A stretch of 64,000 bases of DNA from Polyangium mundeleinium (GCF_028369105.1 NZ_JAQNDO010000001.1:3031711-3095710), one strand, 5' to 3'; shown: positions 8,091 to 16,926, counted from the first letter of the stretch. The notes: generated from the sequence alone by a model not told the origin. Numbers and translations: made by a program.

Positions 8091-9532
8091 ACCTCCGGAT
8101 CGTGCACATCGCAGGGCAAAAAGCGGGGACATCGCAGACCTTCGAACGAGACGTCGTGCGGCTCGGCCGCGCGCCGGACAACGACGTCGTCTTCGACGCG
8201 AACCACGATCGCGAGGCGAGCGGCCATCACGCGGAGCTGCGTCGCGAGGGCGGCGCTTGGTACGTCGTGGATCTCGGCAGCCGCAACGGGACGTTCGCGG
8301 GTGGGCAGCGGATCCACCAGCGGCACCCGCTCACGCCCGGGACCGAGGTGAGCTTCGGCGCGAAGGGCCCGCGGATTCTGATCGAGCTCGTGCCCGCCGC
8401 GCCGCCGCTGGCACCTCTGCCGCCGATGGCGCCGATGCCGCCGCCGCCGCTGGGCATCGCGCCCGCCGCCGCGCCGCCGCGCGCGCAGGTCGCGCAGGCC
8501 GTGCAGCCGGCGCCTCCGGCGGGCGCGCGGGTCGGGCAACGGACGATCGCGATGATGATCTCGCAGGCCGTGGCCGTGGCGAGCGGGCGCCAGAAGTTCG
8601 GGCGGACGGCGGAGCTCAACGCGATCGTCGAGGAGAAGGTCACGGCGGCGACGGCGTCGCAACGCAGGACGGCGTACGTGCTCGGCGGGCTCCTCGTGAT
8701 CGCGCTGCTCGCGCTCGGCGGGCTCATCTTCTGGAGCACACGCTCGCAGGACGAGATCCAGCGCCTGCGCGAGGAACTCGCGCAGATGCCGCCCGAGGAT
8801 CCGCGCCGCAAGGAGATCGAGGGGCGGCTCGGCAACCTCCACCCGTCGAACGCGAGCTTCGGCCGAAACCTCTACGACCGATCGAAGAAGGGCATCTTCA
8901 TGCTCGCCTCGAAGGGTGAGGGCTTCTGCACGGCGTTCGCCGTCCGGCCCTCGATGCTCGCGACGAGCGCGCACTGCATCCAGGAGGCGAAGGCGAAGGG
9001 CTCGGTGGTCGCGCTGGAGAACGAGGGACGCGGGCAGGCGCGCTTCGACGTGATCGAGATGCGCACGCACCCGAGCTATCGCCCGACCGATCAGGAGAGC
9101 ATCACGCCCGACGTCGGCGTGTTGACCATCCGGGGCCGCTCGGCCGTCGTGCTGGAGATCGCGACGAAGCAAGAGCTCTCGGTGATGGGCGCGGGCGACG
9201 ACGTCTACCTCATCGGCTTTCCCGGCCGCTTGATGGACGCGACGAACCCCGCCGCGACGTTCCTCGCCGCGCACATCGGCCGCGTCACGAGCGCGTCCGG
9301 CCGTCCCGCGGCATACCAGGACGCCTGGCTCGTGCAGCACGACGCTGCGACGACACGCGGCTCGAACGGCAGCCCCGTCTGGAGCGGCCAGGGCAAGGTG
9401 ATCGCGGTGAACTCGGGCGGCTACCTCGAAGAGGGCGAGGAGAAGATCGCAGGTCGGAAGACGGAGGTCGTGAAGGCCTCGCCCTACAAGTTCGGCATGC
9501 GGATCGATCTCGTCGAGGCGCTGCTCAAGTAG
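8087..9532 (+). CDS. FHA domain-transmembrane-trypsin-fold protein, catalytic Ser replaced
   Basis: Protein of 481 residues: an FHA domain (6-98, with RLGRAP, SGHHAEL, SRNGTF), a Pro/Ala linker, a transmembrane helix (about 196-217), and an extracytoplasmic trypsin-fold domain. His296 (SAHC) and Asp342 (PDVGVL) are present, but the active-site loop reads GSNGSP instead of the GNSGSP of the upstream paralogue. This puts Asn427 where the nucleophilic Ser should be. The codons (ggc tcg aac ggc agc ccc) are unambiguous. The domain may therefore be a pseudoprotease that senses or binds, while its FHA domain reads phosphothreonine inside the cell. Neighbouring Ser426 or Ser429 could conceivably substitute. 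It overlaps the first protease gene by four bases and lies five bases before the permease pair. Confidence 0.85.
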   Translation: MNLRIVHIAGQKAGTSQTFERDVVRLGRAPDNDVVFDANHDREASGHHAELRREGGAWYVVDLGSRNGTFAGGQRIHQRHPLTPGTEVSFGAKGPRILIELVPAAPPLAPLPPMAPMPPPPLGIAPAAAPPRAQVAQAVQPAPPAGARVGQRTIAMMISQAVAVASGRQKFGRTAELNAIVEEKVTAATASQRRTAYVLGGLLVIALLALGGLIFWSTRSQDEIQRLREELAQMPPEDPRRKEIEGRLGNLHPSNASFGRNLYDRSKKGIFMLASKGEGFCTAFAVRPSMLATSAHCIQEAKAKGSVVALENEGRGQARFDVIEMRTHPSYRPTDQESITPDVGVLTIRGRSAVVLEIATKQELSVMGAGDDVYLIGFPGRLMDATNPAATFLAAHIGRVTSASGRPAAYQDAWLVQHDAATTRGSNGSPVWSGQGKVIAVNSGGYLEEGEEKIAGRKTEVVKASPYKFGMRIDLVEALLK

Positions 9533-9537
9533 TCACG

Positions 9538-11061
9538 ATGCTCAGGCTGGCGATCCGCAGGCTGCTCCTCATTCTTCCGACGTTGATCGGGGTCTCGATC
9601 GTCACGTTCCTGTTCCTCTCGTACGTCCCCGATCCGACGGACGATCCGGCGCTCGCCGTCACGCCCTCCGAGCGGGCGCGCCTTCGTCGCGAGCGATTTC
9701 TCGACCTGCCGCGCTTCGTGAACCTCGGAACACGCGACGTCCGCGCGCGGTCCGCCGAGGCGATGCGCGCGATCGTCGACGGCGACATCGCGCAAAAGGC
9801 GCGGGGGCAGGAGGAGCTCGCGCGTCTCGGCGGCGCGGCGTTGCCGCACGTGCTCCCCGCGCTCGACTCGCTCGCGCCCGGGCCCCGCGCCGAGGTCGCG
9901 CTCGCGCTCGCGCCGGTCGGCGAGCGGATGGGCTTCACGGGCGAGCGGCTCTCGGATCCGACGCGCGCGGTGGCGTTCTGGACGCGCTTCTGGGACGACC
10001 GCGGCATCGAGTTCCGCCGCGCGTCCGTGCGCAGCGCGGTCCGCAGGCTCTCGCGGTACGGCAGCACGACACGCGCGGCCGAGCTCCGCGAGCTCGACAC
10101 GTTCGTGCTGGAGGACGTCCTCGGCGCGCTGGAGCATCCGACCGACGCCGCTTCGTTCGAGCGAGCGCGGGCCCTCGTCGACATCGCCGCGCACGTCACG
10201 GGCCGCGACGATCGCATCTCGCCCGGCGAGGACTACGCCACGGCCCTCGCCTGCGTCGAGCGGTGGGGCTCGTTCTGGATGGTCTACAAGAACGACTTCG
10301 TGACGCTCGACGGCCCCTCGCGGTTCGCGGCCATCGTGCTCGAAACGCGTTACGGCAAGTGGGCGCTCGGCGCCGTCACGCGTCGGCTCGGCGTGGGCTT
10401 CGACGGCGTGCCCGTCCTCGACGGCCTCACGCGGCGTGCGCCGATCACGCTCACGCTCGTATTCGGCGCGATCGCGCTGGCATACGCGGCGGCCTTGCCA
10501 CTCGGTCTCCTCGGCGCCGCGTCACGTGGGCGTCGTCGCGACGGGATCACGGCGGCCATCGTGCTCGTGCTTTACGCGATCCCGACGGCGTTTTTCGCGC
10601 TCCTGGCGGCGCGGGGTTCCCATGGGCACGGGCTCGTCTTGCCCACGGTCGTGCTCGCGCTCGGCCTCGTGGCCGCGCCAGCGCGTCAGGCGCGCGCGGG
10701 CCTCGCGTCGGCGTTTGCCCAGGACCACGTGCGCGCCTCGCTCGCGCGGGGGGCGAGCCGCGCGCGTGCGCTCCTCGTTCACGCGCTCCCCGGTGCGCTC
10801 CTCCCGGTCGTCACGCTCGCCACGCTCGAAGCACCGATGGCGCTCGGCGGCGCCTTCGTCGTCGAGCGCGTCTTTGGCCTCGAAGGCCTCGGCGCGGCCA
10901 CGATCGTCGCCGTGCAGTCGCGCGACACGAGCTGGCTCATGGCCGTCTCGATCTTCACGGCCGCGACCGCGACGATCGGGGTCATCATGACGGACCTCGT
11001 GTACACAGCGCTCGATCCGCGGCTCGCGCAGAGCATCCTGCGCCAGAGGCCGCGCACATGA
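9538..11061 (+). CDS. Oligopeptide-type ABC transporter permease (DppB/OppB-like) with a large insert
   Basis: Inner-membrane permease of 507 residues. The first helix (LLLILPTLIGVSIVTFLF) is typical of DppB/OppB proteins, and the C-terminal five-helix core (about 300-500) carries the EAA-type coupling loop (HVRASLARGASRARALLV). Between helix 1 and the core lies an extracytoplasmic region of roughly 260 residues, against about 80 in ordinary family members. It is helical with repeated hydrophobic patterns suggestive of HEAT-like repeats (LARLGGAALPHVLPALDSLA). The following gene overlaps by four bases (ATGA) and encodes the partner permease. No binding protein or ATPase gene is nearby, so the rest of the transporter must be elsewhere. 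Peptides are the likely substrate by family. Confidence 0.86.
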   Translation: MLRLAIRRLLLILPTLIGVSIVTFLFLSYVPDPTDDPALAVTPSERARLRRERFLDLPRFVNLGTRDVRARSAEAMRAIVDGDIAQKARGQEELARLGGAALPHVLPALDSLAPGPRAEVALALAPVGERMGFTGERLSDPTRAVAFWTRFWDDRGIEFRRASVRSAVRRLSRYGSTTRAAELRELDTFVLEDVLGALEHPTDAASFERARALVDIAAHVTGRDDRISPGEDYATALACVERWGSFWMVYKNDFVTLDGPSRFAAIVLETRYGKWALGAVTRRLGVGFDGVPVLDGLTRRAPITLTLVFGAIALAYAAALPLGLLGAASRGRRRDGITAAIVLVLYAIPTAFFALLAARGSHGHGLVLPTVVLALGLVAAPARQARAGLASAFAQDHVRASLARGASRARALLVHALPGALLPVVTLATLEAPMALGGAFVVERVFGLEGLGAATIVAVQSRDTSWLMAVSIFTAATATIGVIMTDLVYTALDPRLAQSILRQRPRT

Positions 11062-12101
11062 GCCACCGCAGCATCGTGCTCCAGCGCGTCGCCCACAGCC
11101 GCCGCGCGGGCCTCGGCGCCGTGCTGCTCGGCTTGCTCGTGCTCGTCGGCGTCTTTGCCGAGCTCCTCGCGGCGCCCGCGCCGGTCTTCGCGGTCGGACC
11201 GCGTGGCGTCGAGTTCCTCCCCGCGATCGTCCACGCCGAGCGGTACGAGCAGCTCTCCGAAGACGAGATCTCACGCTCGTATGCGGACGCCTTCGCCGTC
11301 TGGCCCCTCGTGCGATCCGGCCCGAAGGCGCCGAGCGTCGCGGGCCCCCTCGCGTCCTCCTCCCGCGCGCACCCGCTCGGCACCGACGAGAAGGGCCGTG
11401 ACCTCTTCGCGCGCCTCGTCTACGGCACGCGCACCGCGCTCGGACTCTCGCTCGCCGCCGTCCTCGTGAGCGCGGTCCTCGGCGTCCTCCTCGGCGGCCT
11501 CTCGGGCATCCGCGGCGGCACCTCGCGCGACATCCTCGTGCGTCTCGTCGAGACCATCGACACCTTCCCAGCCATCCTCGTCGTCGCGCTCGTGCGCGCC
11601 ATCGAGCACGAGCCCTCGGCGCTCTCGCTCGTGCTCGCCGTGGCCTTCGTGCGCTGGGCCGAGGTCGCGCGCCTCGTGCACGCGGAGACCTTGCGCGGCG
11701 CCTCCGAGGACTACGCCCTCGCCGCGCGCGCCCTCGGCGCCTCTCGCGCGCGCATCTTCCTGCGCCACGTGCTCCCGAACGCGCTCGGCCCCGTCACCGT
11801 CAGCTCGGTGTTCGGCGTGGCGTCCGTCGTGCTCCTCGAAGCCGCGATCTCGTTCCTGGAGATGGGCGCGCCGACGTCGGCCGCGTCCTGGGGCGAGACG
11901 CTCGCGCAGGGCGCGCGAAACCCCGCGGCGCTCCGCTTGCTCGTCCTGCCGGTCTTCTTGCTGCTCGTGACCGTGGGCGGCTCGTACCTCGTCGCCGATG
12001 CGCTGCGCGACGCGATGGACCCGCGCGCGGTCCGAAAGCGACGGGACGAAACGTACGGTTCGTTCGGTCGTTCCGCGGACGAGCCGCACGTGTCCCGATG
12101 A
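11058..12101 (+). CDS. Oligopeptide-type ABC transporter permease (DppC/OppC-like)
   Basis: Inner-membrane permease of 347 residues, partner of the upstream DppB-like protein. It has an N-terminal helix (GAVLLGLLVLVGVFAELLAA) and an extracytoplasmic segment with the conserved HPLGTDEKGRDLFARLVYG motif. The permease core follows, with the EAA loop EDYALAARALGASRARIFL and the family LPN motif just after it. ATG 11058 overlaps the upstream stop (ATGA). The C-terminal tail is short and basic. A stem-loop followed by six T lies 90 bases downstream and closes the operon. Without a neighbouring binding protein the substrate cannot be stated beyond peptide-like. Confidence 0.9.
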   Translation: MSHRSIVLQRVAHSRRAGLGAVLLGLLVLVGVFAELLAAPAPVFAVGPRGVEFLPAIVHAERYEQLSEDEISRSYADAFAVWPLVRSGPKAPSVAGPLASSSRAHPLGTDEKGRDLFARLVYGTRTALGLSLAAVLVSAVLGVLLGGLSGIRGGTSRDILVRLVETIDTFPAILVVALVRAIEHEPSALSLVLAVAFVRWAEVARLVHAETLRGASEDYALAARALGASRARIFLRHVLPNALGPVTVSSVFGVASVVLLEAAISFLEMGAPTSAASWGETLAQGARNPAALRLLVLPVFLLLVTVGGSYLVADALRDAMDPRAVRKRRDETYGSFGRSADEPHVSR

Positions 12102-12191
12102 CGATACGTCACCATCCGTGATGGGCTTGCAACGCGTCACGCACCCGACGTACGTTGAAAACAGCCCGGTCTCCTTGGAAGGCTTGGGCTC

Positions 12192-12228
12192 GGCCCGGCG
12201 TGCTGACCAACCTCGCCGGGCCTTTTTT
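12192..12228 (+). terminator. Rho-independent terminator after the permease operon
   Basis: A perfect 9-bp stem (GGCCCGGCG at 12192-12200 and CGCCGGGCC at 12214-12222) with a 13-base loop is followed at once by TTTTTT. The T-run makes it a terminator for rightward transcription. It also separates the permease genes from the convergent STAS-like gene. Confidence 0.9.
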
Positions 12229-12277
12229 CATTTCAGCCCCAAGGATCACGCCGGGGGAGGCGAGGGAGCGCGCGGCG

Positions 12278-12658
12278 TCACGACTCGACGCTGATGAGAT
12301 CCACCGCGAAGCACCGGAGCGCGTGCAAGCTGCGCCGCTGCCAGTGCATCTCCGGGTTCGACAAGAGCCGGATCTTGTACTCCTTGCTCCTCTCGAGATC
12401 GCCGATCTCGCTGATCCAGGTCACGAAGCTCTTGAAGCAGGACGAGTTCATGAACTCGAGGTTGCGGAAATCTACCTGCACCTCGGTGGCGCTGATCCGC
12501 TGCGCCTCGGCGTGCACGCGCGGCAGCAGGGAATCCAGGCTGTCTTTTGCGGCCATGTCCGCGTTGCCCGAGAGGCGCAGGATGAGCGAGCGGCCCTCCG
12601 CGCGCACGTTCGCCGAGAAATCGCGGAGCGCGACCGAGAGATCCGAGGCCGCGCTCAC
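12278..12658 (-). CDS. STAS-like anti-sigma antagonist (RsbV/SpoIIAA-like)
   Basis: Single-domain cytosolic protein of 126 residues with the strand/helix pattern of STAS proteins. The segment VQVDFRNLEFMNSSCFKSF resembles the phosphorylation loop of SpoIIAA/RsbV (D-x-S-S), with Ser72 and Ser73 as candidate phospho-acceptors. It overlaps the RsbW-like ATPase gene by four bases, and a SpoIIE phosphatase gene precedes that. These are the three components of a partner switch in one transcript. By family logic the ATPase would phosphorylate this protein and the SpoIIE enzyme would dephosphorylate it. The domain is divergent, so STAS-like is safer than a firm RsbV call. No sigma-factor gene is adjacent. 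Confidence 0.72.
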   Translation of the reverse strand: MSAASDLSVALRDFSANVRAEGRSLILRLSGNADMAAKDSLDSLLPRVHAEAQRISATEVQVDFRNLEFMNSSCFKSFVTWISEIGDLERSKEYKIRLLSNPEMHWQRRSLHALRCFAVDLISVES

Positions 12659-13146
12659 GAGCGCCTCCGCGCCGTGACGGTCGTCTGCGCCAGGATCGTG
12701 ACCCTGTCGTCCTCGATGGTGTGGCTCATCGTCATCTCTCCTTCGGCACGCACGCGCACGAGGCCGAGCCCCGAGCCCACCTTCCGCTTGGCGCTGCGCG
12801 CCATCGCGATCTGGTAGTGGCCGAAGGGATCGTCGTGCAGGCTCATCTCCTCGAAGATAGTGGCAACCGCGGCGATGTGCTCGGCGTTCGCCCGGTTCAT
12901 GAGCCGGATGGAGACCGTGCTCGACGTCCCTCCCGGCTCGAACGTGACGGATAAAAACGTCGCGCCGTCGCTCGCGTATTTGACGGCGTTCTCCAGGAGC
13001 TCGTGGGTCGCGAGCGCGATGCGCGACACCGTGTCGTGGTCCTCGATCATCCGTTCGTAAAAGTCGGACAGGAACCTACGAACGATGGAGATGAGCTCGA
13101 CATTGGGCTGGAACGTCAGCTCGAACGCGGTCGGTGTCTCGGTCAT
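12655..13146 (-). CDS. RsbW/SpoIIAB-like ATPase (anti-sigma or switch kinase)
   Basis: GHKL-fold ATPase of 163 residues. The N-box HELLENAVKY (Asn53 should bind Mg-ATP) and the glycine-rich GSGLGL loop (124-129) are intact. The DxGxG box is not clear, as is common in this small family. Such kinases phosphorylate a STAS partner on Ser and otherwise bind and inhibit a sigma factor or another effector. The gene overlaps the STAS-like gene by four bases (ATGA) and follows the SpoIIE phosphatase gene by 59 bases, all leftward. No membrane segment is present. Confidence 0.85.
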   Translation of the reverse strand: MTETPTAFELTFQPNVELISIVRRFLSDFYERMIEDHDTVSRIALATHELLENAVKYASDGATFLSVTFEPGGTSSTVSIRLMNRANAEHIAAVATIFEEMSLHDDPFGHYQIAMARSAKRKVGSGLGLVRVRAEGEMTMSHTIEDDRVTILAQTTVTARRRS

Positions 13147-13205
13147 CGTACCTCGCGGTCCTGGATCCAGGACGCGGCTGTGCGGATCGCGCCGTTCAAT
13201 CTATC

Positions 13206-14999
13206 TCAGCCTTCGGCGCTCGTCTCGTTCGCCCTGAAGCGCACGACGACGAGCGTCACGTCGTCCTCCTGGGTGCTGGCGAAGCGGGCCACGTCGTCGA
13301 GGATCACGTCGCGGATTTGCTCCACGGGCTCGCCCGCGAGCGCCTGGATTTGCTGGGTGAGTCGCTCCATCCCGTACATCTCGCCCGACGCGCCCCGCGC
13401 CTCCGTCACGCCGTCCGTGTAGAGCACCATCACGTCGCCGTCCTCGAGGACGAGCTCGTCGTCTTGCACCGTCCGTGCGACGTCGCGCATCGCGCCGACC
13501 CACGGGCCGAGCGTGGGGATCATCTCGATCTTCCCGGTGCGCGCGCGCAGGATCAGGATGTCCTCATGCGCCCCGGCGAAGACCACGCGTCCGCTCCGGT
13601 GGTAGCGCATCACCGTCAGCGTGACGTGCTCGTCGTTGCGCAGGCGGTTGCGGATGTTCTCGTAGAGCACGAGGTTCAGCACGCGCACGAGATCCTTCGG
13701 CCGGGCCGACGGATCCTCCCGCCCGAGCGCCGCGATCGCGCTCTGCACCATCAGCATCACGAGCCCTGACTTCAGGCCGTGCCCCGCCACGTCGCCGATC
13801 GCGAGGATGCCGCCGCCCTCTACGGGGAAGACGTCGTAGTAGTCGCCGCCGACCTCGCTCGCCGGGATCATCCGCGCCGCCACGTCGAGCCCTGGCACGT
13901 CGAGGCGCCGCGGCAGGATCGACGTCTGGATCCGCGCGCTGATCTCGAGCTCCTTTTCGAGCCGCTCCTTCGCCGCCATCTGCTCGCGTGACTCCGCGAG
14001 CTCGCGCGCCATCCGGTTCATCGCCTCGCCGAGCGCGCGGATCTCCGTCGGCCCGGACGTGGTCGCTTGCGTGTCGAGTTTTCCGCGCGACACGTCGCCC
14101 ACGAACGCCATGAGCCCGTCGAGCGGGCGCGAGAGCCTGCGCGAGAGCACGATCGCGAGCGCCGCTGCCGCGGCAAGCGCGACGAGCGCGATGAGCGCCA
14201 CGCGTGCTTCGAGCTCGCGGGAGGGCACGAGCGCGCGATCGAGCGAGCGCGCGAGGTGCACGGTCCGCGTCGCGCCCGTGCCCGTATCCAGCGTCCGCGA
14301 CGTCGACAGATACGGCCCGCCCTCATGCGCGGACGGCGTCGTGAACATTCGGAGCACCTCGCTCGGCACATCCCTTCCATCTTCGAGCTTCGAATGCGCC
14401 ACCACCGTGGCCCCATCCGTCACCGCCACGAGGCTCCCCGTCTGGAGACGCACCTCCTCGACGAGCGCGTGGTCGAGCTTGAAGCCGAGCACCAGCACGC
14501 CGACCGTCTCGGTCCCGAACGAGAGCCGCCGCGCGACCACCTCGTAGAGCTTCCCCTCGTTCGTCCAGAGCCCGGACCTGTCGCCTTCGCGCAGCGCGCC
14601 CGCCACGATCGGATCCTTCGACATGTCGAAGCCCGACGCCTTCGGATCGGCCACGTCCGCGAGCAGGATTCCGGTCCCGTCCGTCATCAGGAAGAGATCA
14701 CTCTTCACGGCTTTGCGCAGCTCGTCGGCCACGCCGTAGACCGTCTCCGGCGACACGTCCTCCGTCGCCACGACCGCCTTGAGCCGTGGCTCTTCCGCCA
14801 CCACGTGCGCCTTCGCCGCGTGCGCGCGCAGCCGCTCGGTGCGATGCGATTCGAACACGCGCGCGCTCCGTTCGAGCGCCTCCCCGAGCTCCTCCCTTGC
14901 GCGCCGCTCCAGCACGATCGCCGCGCTTCCCGCCGTGGCCACCGTGATCGCCGCGATGAGGAGCACGATCCAGAGCAGCAGCGTGCTCCGGAACTTCAT
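13206..14999 (-). CDS. Membrane-bound SpoIIE/RsbU-type PP2C phosphatase with sensor and HAMP domains
   Basis: Protein of 597 residues: a transmembrane helix (about 8-30), an extracytoplasmic sensor of roughly 225 residues with PAS-like/Cache features, a second helix (about 270-290), a HAMP linker (SRRLSRPLDGLMAFVGD), a short coiled-coil, and a cytosolic SpoIIE phosphatase domain. Metal-binding motifs are intact (GGDYYDVF, IGDVAGHG, YTDGVTEA, EDDVTLVVV). It should translate an outside signal into dephosphorylation of the STAS-like protein encoded 0.5 kb downstream. The frame is open upstream, but ATG 14999 begins the first helix and overlaps the cytochrome stop by four bases (ATGA). This couples the phosphatase directly to the cytochrome gene. 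Confidence 0.92.
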   Translation of the reverse strand: MKFRSTLLLWIVLLIAAITVATAGSAAIVLERRAREELGEALERSARVFESHRTERLRAHAAKAHVVAEEPRLKAVVATEDVSPETVYGVADELRKAVKSDLFLMTDGTGILLADVADPKASGFDMSKDPIVAGALREGDRSGLWTNEGKLYEVVARRLSFGTETVGVLVLGFKLDHALVEEVRLQTGSLVAVTDGATVVAHSKLEDGRDVPSEVLRMFTTPSAHEGGPYLSTSRTLDTGTGATRTVHLARSLDRALVPSRELEARVALIALVALAAAAALAIVLSRRLSRPLDGLMAFVGDVSRGKLDTQATTSGPTEIRALGEAMNRMARELAESREQMAAKERLEKELEISARIQTSILPRRLDVPGLDVAARMIPASEVGGDYYDVFPVEGGGILAIGDVAGHGLKSGLVMLMVQSAIAALGREDPSARPKDLVRVLNLVLYENIRNRLRNDEHVTLTVMRYHRSGRVVFAGAHEDILILRARTGKIEMIPTLGPWVGAMRDVARTVQDDELVLEDGDVMVLYTDGVTEARGASGEMYGMERLTQQIQALAGEPVEQIRDVILDDVARFASTQEDDVTLVVVRFRANETSAEG

Positions 15000-16225
15000 G
15001 GCCGCGCCACCACCGTCTTCGGCAGGTGCTCGCGCCCCTTGCCGCTTCGTTTTCCGCCGAACGGCATCTCGATCTTCCCCATCGTACGTTCCTCCGCGGG
15101 CACGCCGAGCGCCTCCGACAGCGCGGGCGACACGGAGCGCCACGCCACCTCGATCACGAGCGAGCCCGCTCGCGGCGCGTCGAGCTCGAACGTGAACGTA
15201 CGCGCCTCGCCCGCTGCGATCCGCTCGTCGCTCTTCTCCGCCCGCGCCGCGTAAAACGGCACCTCGCGCCCCGCTTCGTCCACGAGCACCCGCCCAATCG
15301 TGCGCTCCTCGCGCGCCTGCGCGTGGCCCTTCTCATCGAGCGCCTGCACGCGCACGACGACCTGCCTCCCGGGCAACCCCGACGGCACCGCGTGCCCTGC
15401 GCCTTCGTTCTTCAGCACCACGGAGACCGCGAGTGTACCTGCTCGGTCCGCCGCCGACGCCACGATCCCGAGCGCCTTGCGCACGAGCTCGCCCTTCTCG
15501 CCCATGAACCCGTGATGGCCCACGCGCACCTTCCGCTCGCTGCCCGTCGCCGCGTGCGTCACCTCCGGCGGCATGTGGCACTCCTGGCACGCCGTCCCCG
15601 AGACCGAGAAGCTCGACGCGCGCCACTCGGCGTACTCGTTGATGATCGGCAAGCTCTTCCCATCCGCGATCGGCATCGAGAACGTGTGACAGCCGCCGCA
15701 GACACGCGCGTCGCGGAACCAGGGCGCGCAGCCCATCCTGTGGAAGTAGTTGTCCTTGCCGTCGCAGTACGGCCCGAACTTCCGGTTTCCTTGGAGGTCG
15801 AACGAAGAACGTGGCTCGGCCGCCGACTCCCCGACGTCGCGGATCGCGTGGCACGCCTCGCACGTCACGCCCTCGTCGACGGCCCTCTCCGCCGGATCCG
15901 TGAGCGTCGCGAGCGGCGCGTGGCACGCCTCGCACGTGGCGTTTTTCGACCGGTCCCGCATCGCCACGTAGAGCGGCGAACTCCGCGCGCGCGCGTGCCC
16001 CGACGTCTTCCACTCCGCGTGGAGCATGCCGTGACACTCACCGCATCGATCGGCGGGGAACGCGCGCGGGCGCGGTGGTTCGAGGGAAGAGGGTTTGTCC
16101 GGGGACGCGGACGCGGGCGTGGGCGCTTCGAGGTTCGTTCCCGAGCGCTCGGAGCCTGCCGGCGGCGCGGAGGGATTGCAGGCGAACGTGCAGGCGAAGA
16201 GCGCCGTTACTTGTACCGGCCGTAT
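14996..16225 (-). CDS. Five-haem cytochrome c lipoprotein (start codon uncertain)
   Basis: Multihaem c-type cytochrome with five CxxCH motifs in order: CGECH, CEACH, CEACH, CGGCH, CQECH. A C-terminal beta-rich domain of about 170 residues follows (KVRVGHHGFMGEKGELV onward), similar to that of cytochrome c554-like family members. The N-terminus reads VTALFACTFACNP, a short hydrophobic stretch ending in a lipobox-like TFAC, so it is probably a lipid-anchored periplasmic or outer-membrane electron carrier. I find no ATG, GTG or TTG in frame between the end of the copper-protein gene and the first haem motif. The 5' end given (an ATA codon) is a placeholder; a rare start codon, a frameshift or a sequence error are the alternatives. 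The 3' end overlaps the SpoIIE gene by four bases. Confidence 0.8.
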   Translation of the reverse strand: MRPVQVTALFACTFACNPSAPPAGSERSGTNLEAPTPASASPDKPSSLEPPRPRAFPADRCGECHGMLHAEWKTSGHARARSSPLYVAMRDRSKNATCEACHAPLATLTDPAERAVDEGVTCEACHAIRDVGESAAEPRSSFDLQGNRKFGPYCDGKDNYFHRMGCAPWFRDARVCGGCHTFSMPIADGKSLPIINEYAEWRASSFSVSGTACQECHMPPEVTHAATGSERKVRVGHHGFMGEKGELVRKALGIVASAADRAGTLAVSVVLKNEGAGHAVPSGLPGRQVVVRVQALDEKGHAQAREERTIGRVLVDEAGREVPFYAARAEKSDERIAAGEARTFTFELDAPRAGSLVIEVAWRSVSPALSEALGVPAEERTMGKIEMPFGGKRSGKGREHLPKTVVARP

Positions 16226-16905
16226 GGCGTCCCGTCCTTTCTCAGGTGCCGCTTGGGCGCCGCGCCTTCCGTCATCGTCGGCTTGAACGTCGCCGTCCCG
16301 CCCGCCGTCACCGTCACCTCGCCTCGCACCTCCGGCGCGTGCGCTTGCCACGCCACGACCGGGTAGGTCCCCACCGGCACGTTCTTGATCTGGAACGAGC
16401 CATCCGTGCCCGTCACGGCGTAGAAGCCGTTGTCGAGCACCTTGATCTTCGTGACCATGTGCGGGTGGATGTTGCAGTAGACGTCCACCACGCCGGCCTC
16501 GCGGAACGTGACGGACTTGCTCTCGCCGCTCTTGTAGAGCCCGAGATCGAAGCGCGCCGCCTTCGAGACTGAAAAGACGTTGTGGAAGACCTTGTCGTCG
16601 TTCGGGAACTCGACCGTCGTCCCCTTCACGATGACCATCAGCCCCGGCGTGAACGTCAGGTTCTTCTGGCGGATCTCGCGCTTCCCGGCCGGGGCCGGCG
16701 GGCCGGGCACGTTCTCCAGGTAGAGCACGACGCCCGATCGATCGGCCTTCGGCGCATCGTCCACGACGACCGTGACCACGCCCGAGACGTTGCCCACGGC
16801 CGGCGCCTCGGCGCGGCTCACGCGCGGGGAGAAGGACACGGTGAGCGGGAGCGTCACCGCAGAGAGGCTGATCACGAGGCCTAGGAGACGAGAGCCGAGA
16901 CGCAT
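16207..16905 (-). CDS. Secreted cupredoxin-like type-1 copper protein
   Basis: Protein of 232 residues with a signal peptide (MRLGSRLLGLVISLSAVTLP, cleavage near residue 32). It has a plastocyanin-like domain whose type-1 copper ligands are visible: His108 in KVFHNVFS, then Cys144 and His147 with a Met at 150 in VYCNIHPHM. After it comes a carboxypeptidase-regulatory-like beta-sandwich (FYAVTGTDGSFQIKNVPVGT, about 155-205) and a basic tail. This architecture occurs in methylamine-utilisation-like copper proteins of myxobacteria. It sits between a porin gene (21 bases upstream) and a five-haem cytochrome gene (overlapping downstream), so periplasmic electron transfer is the likely role. ATG 16905 has a GAGGAG ribosome site. 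Confidence 0.88.
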   Translation of the reverse strand: MRLGSRLLGLVISLSAVTLPLTVSFSPRVSRAEAPAVGNVSGVVTVVVDDAPKADRSGVVLYLENVPGPPAPAGKREIRQKNLTFTPGLMVIVKGTTVEFPNDDKVFHNVFSVSKAARFDLGLYKSGESKSVTFREAGVVDVYCNIHPHMVTKIKVLDNGFYAVTGTDGSFQIKNVPVGTYPVVAWQAHAPEVRGEVTVTAGGTATFKPTMTEGAAPKRHLRKDGTPYGRYK

Positions 16906-16926
16906 GCGCCATTCTCCTCGGGAGCT

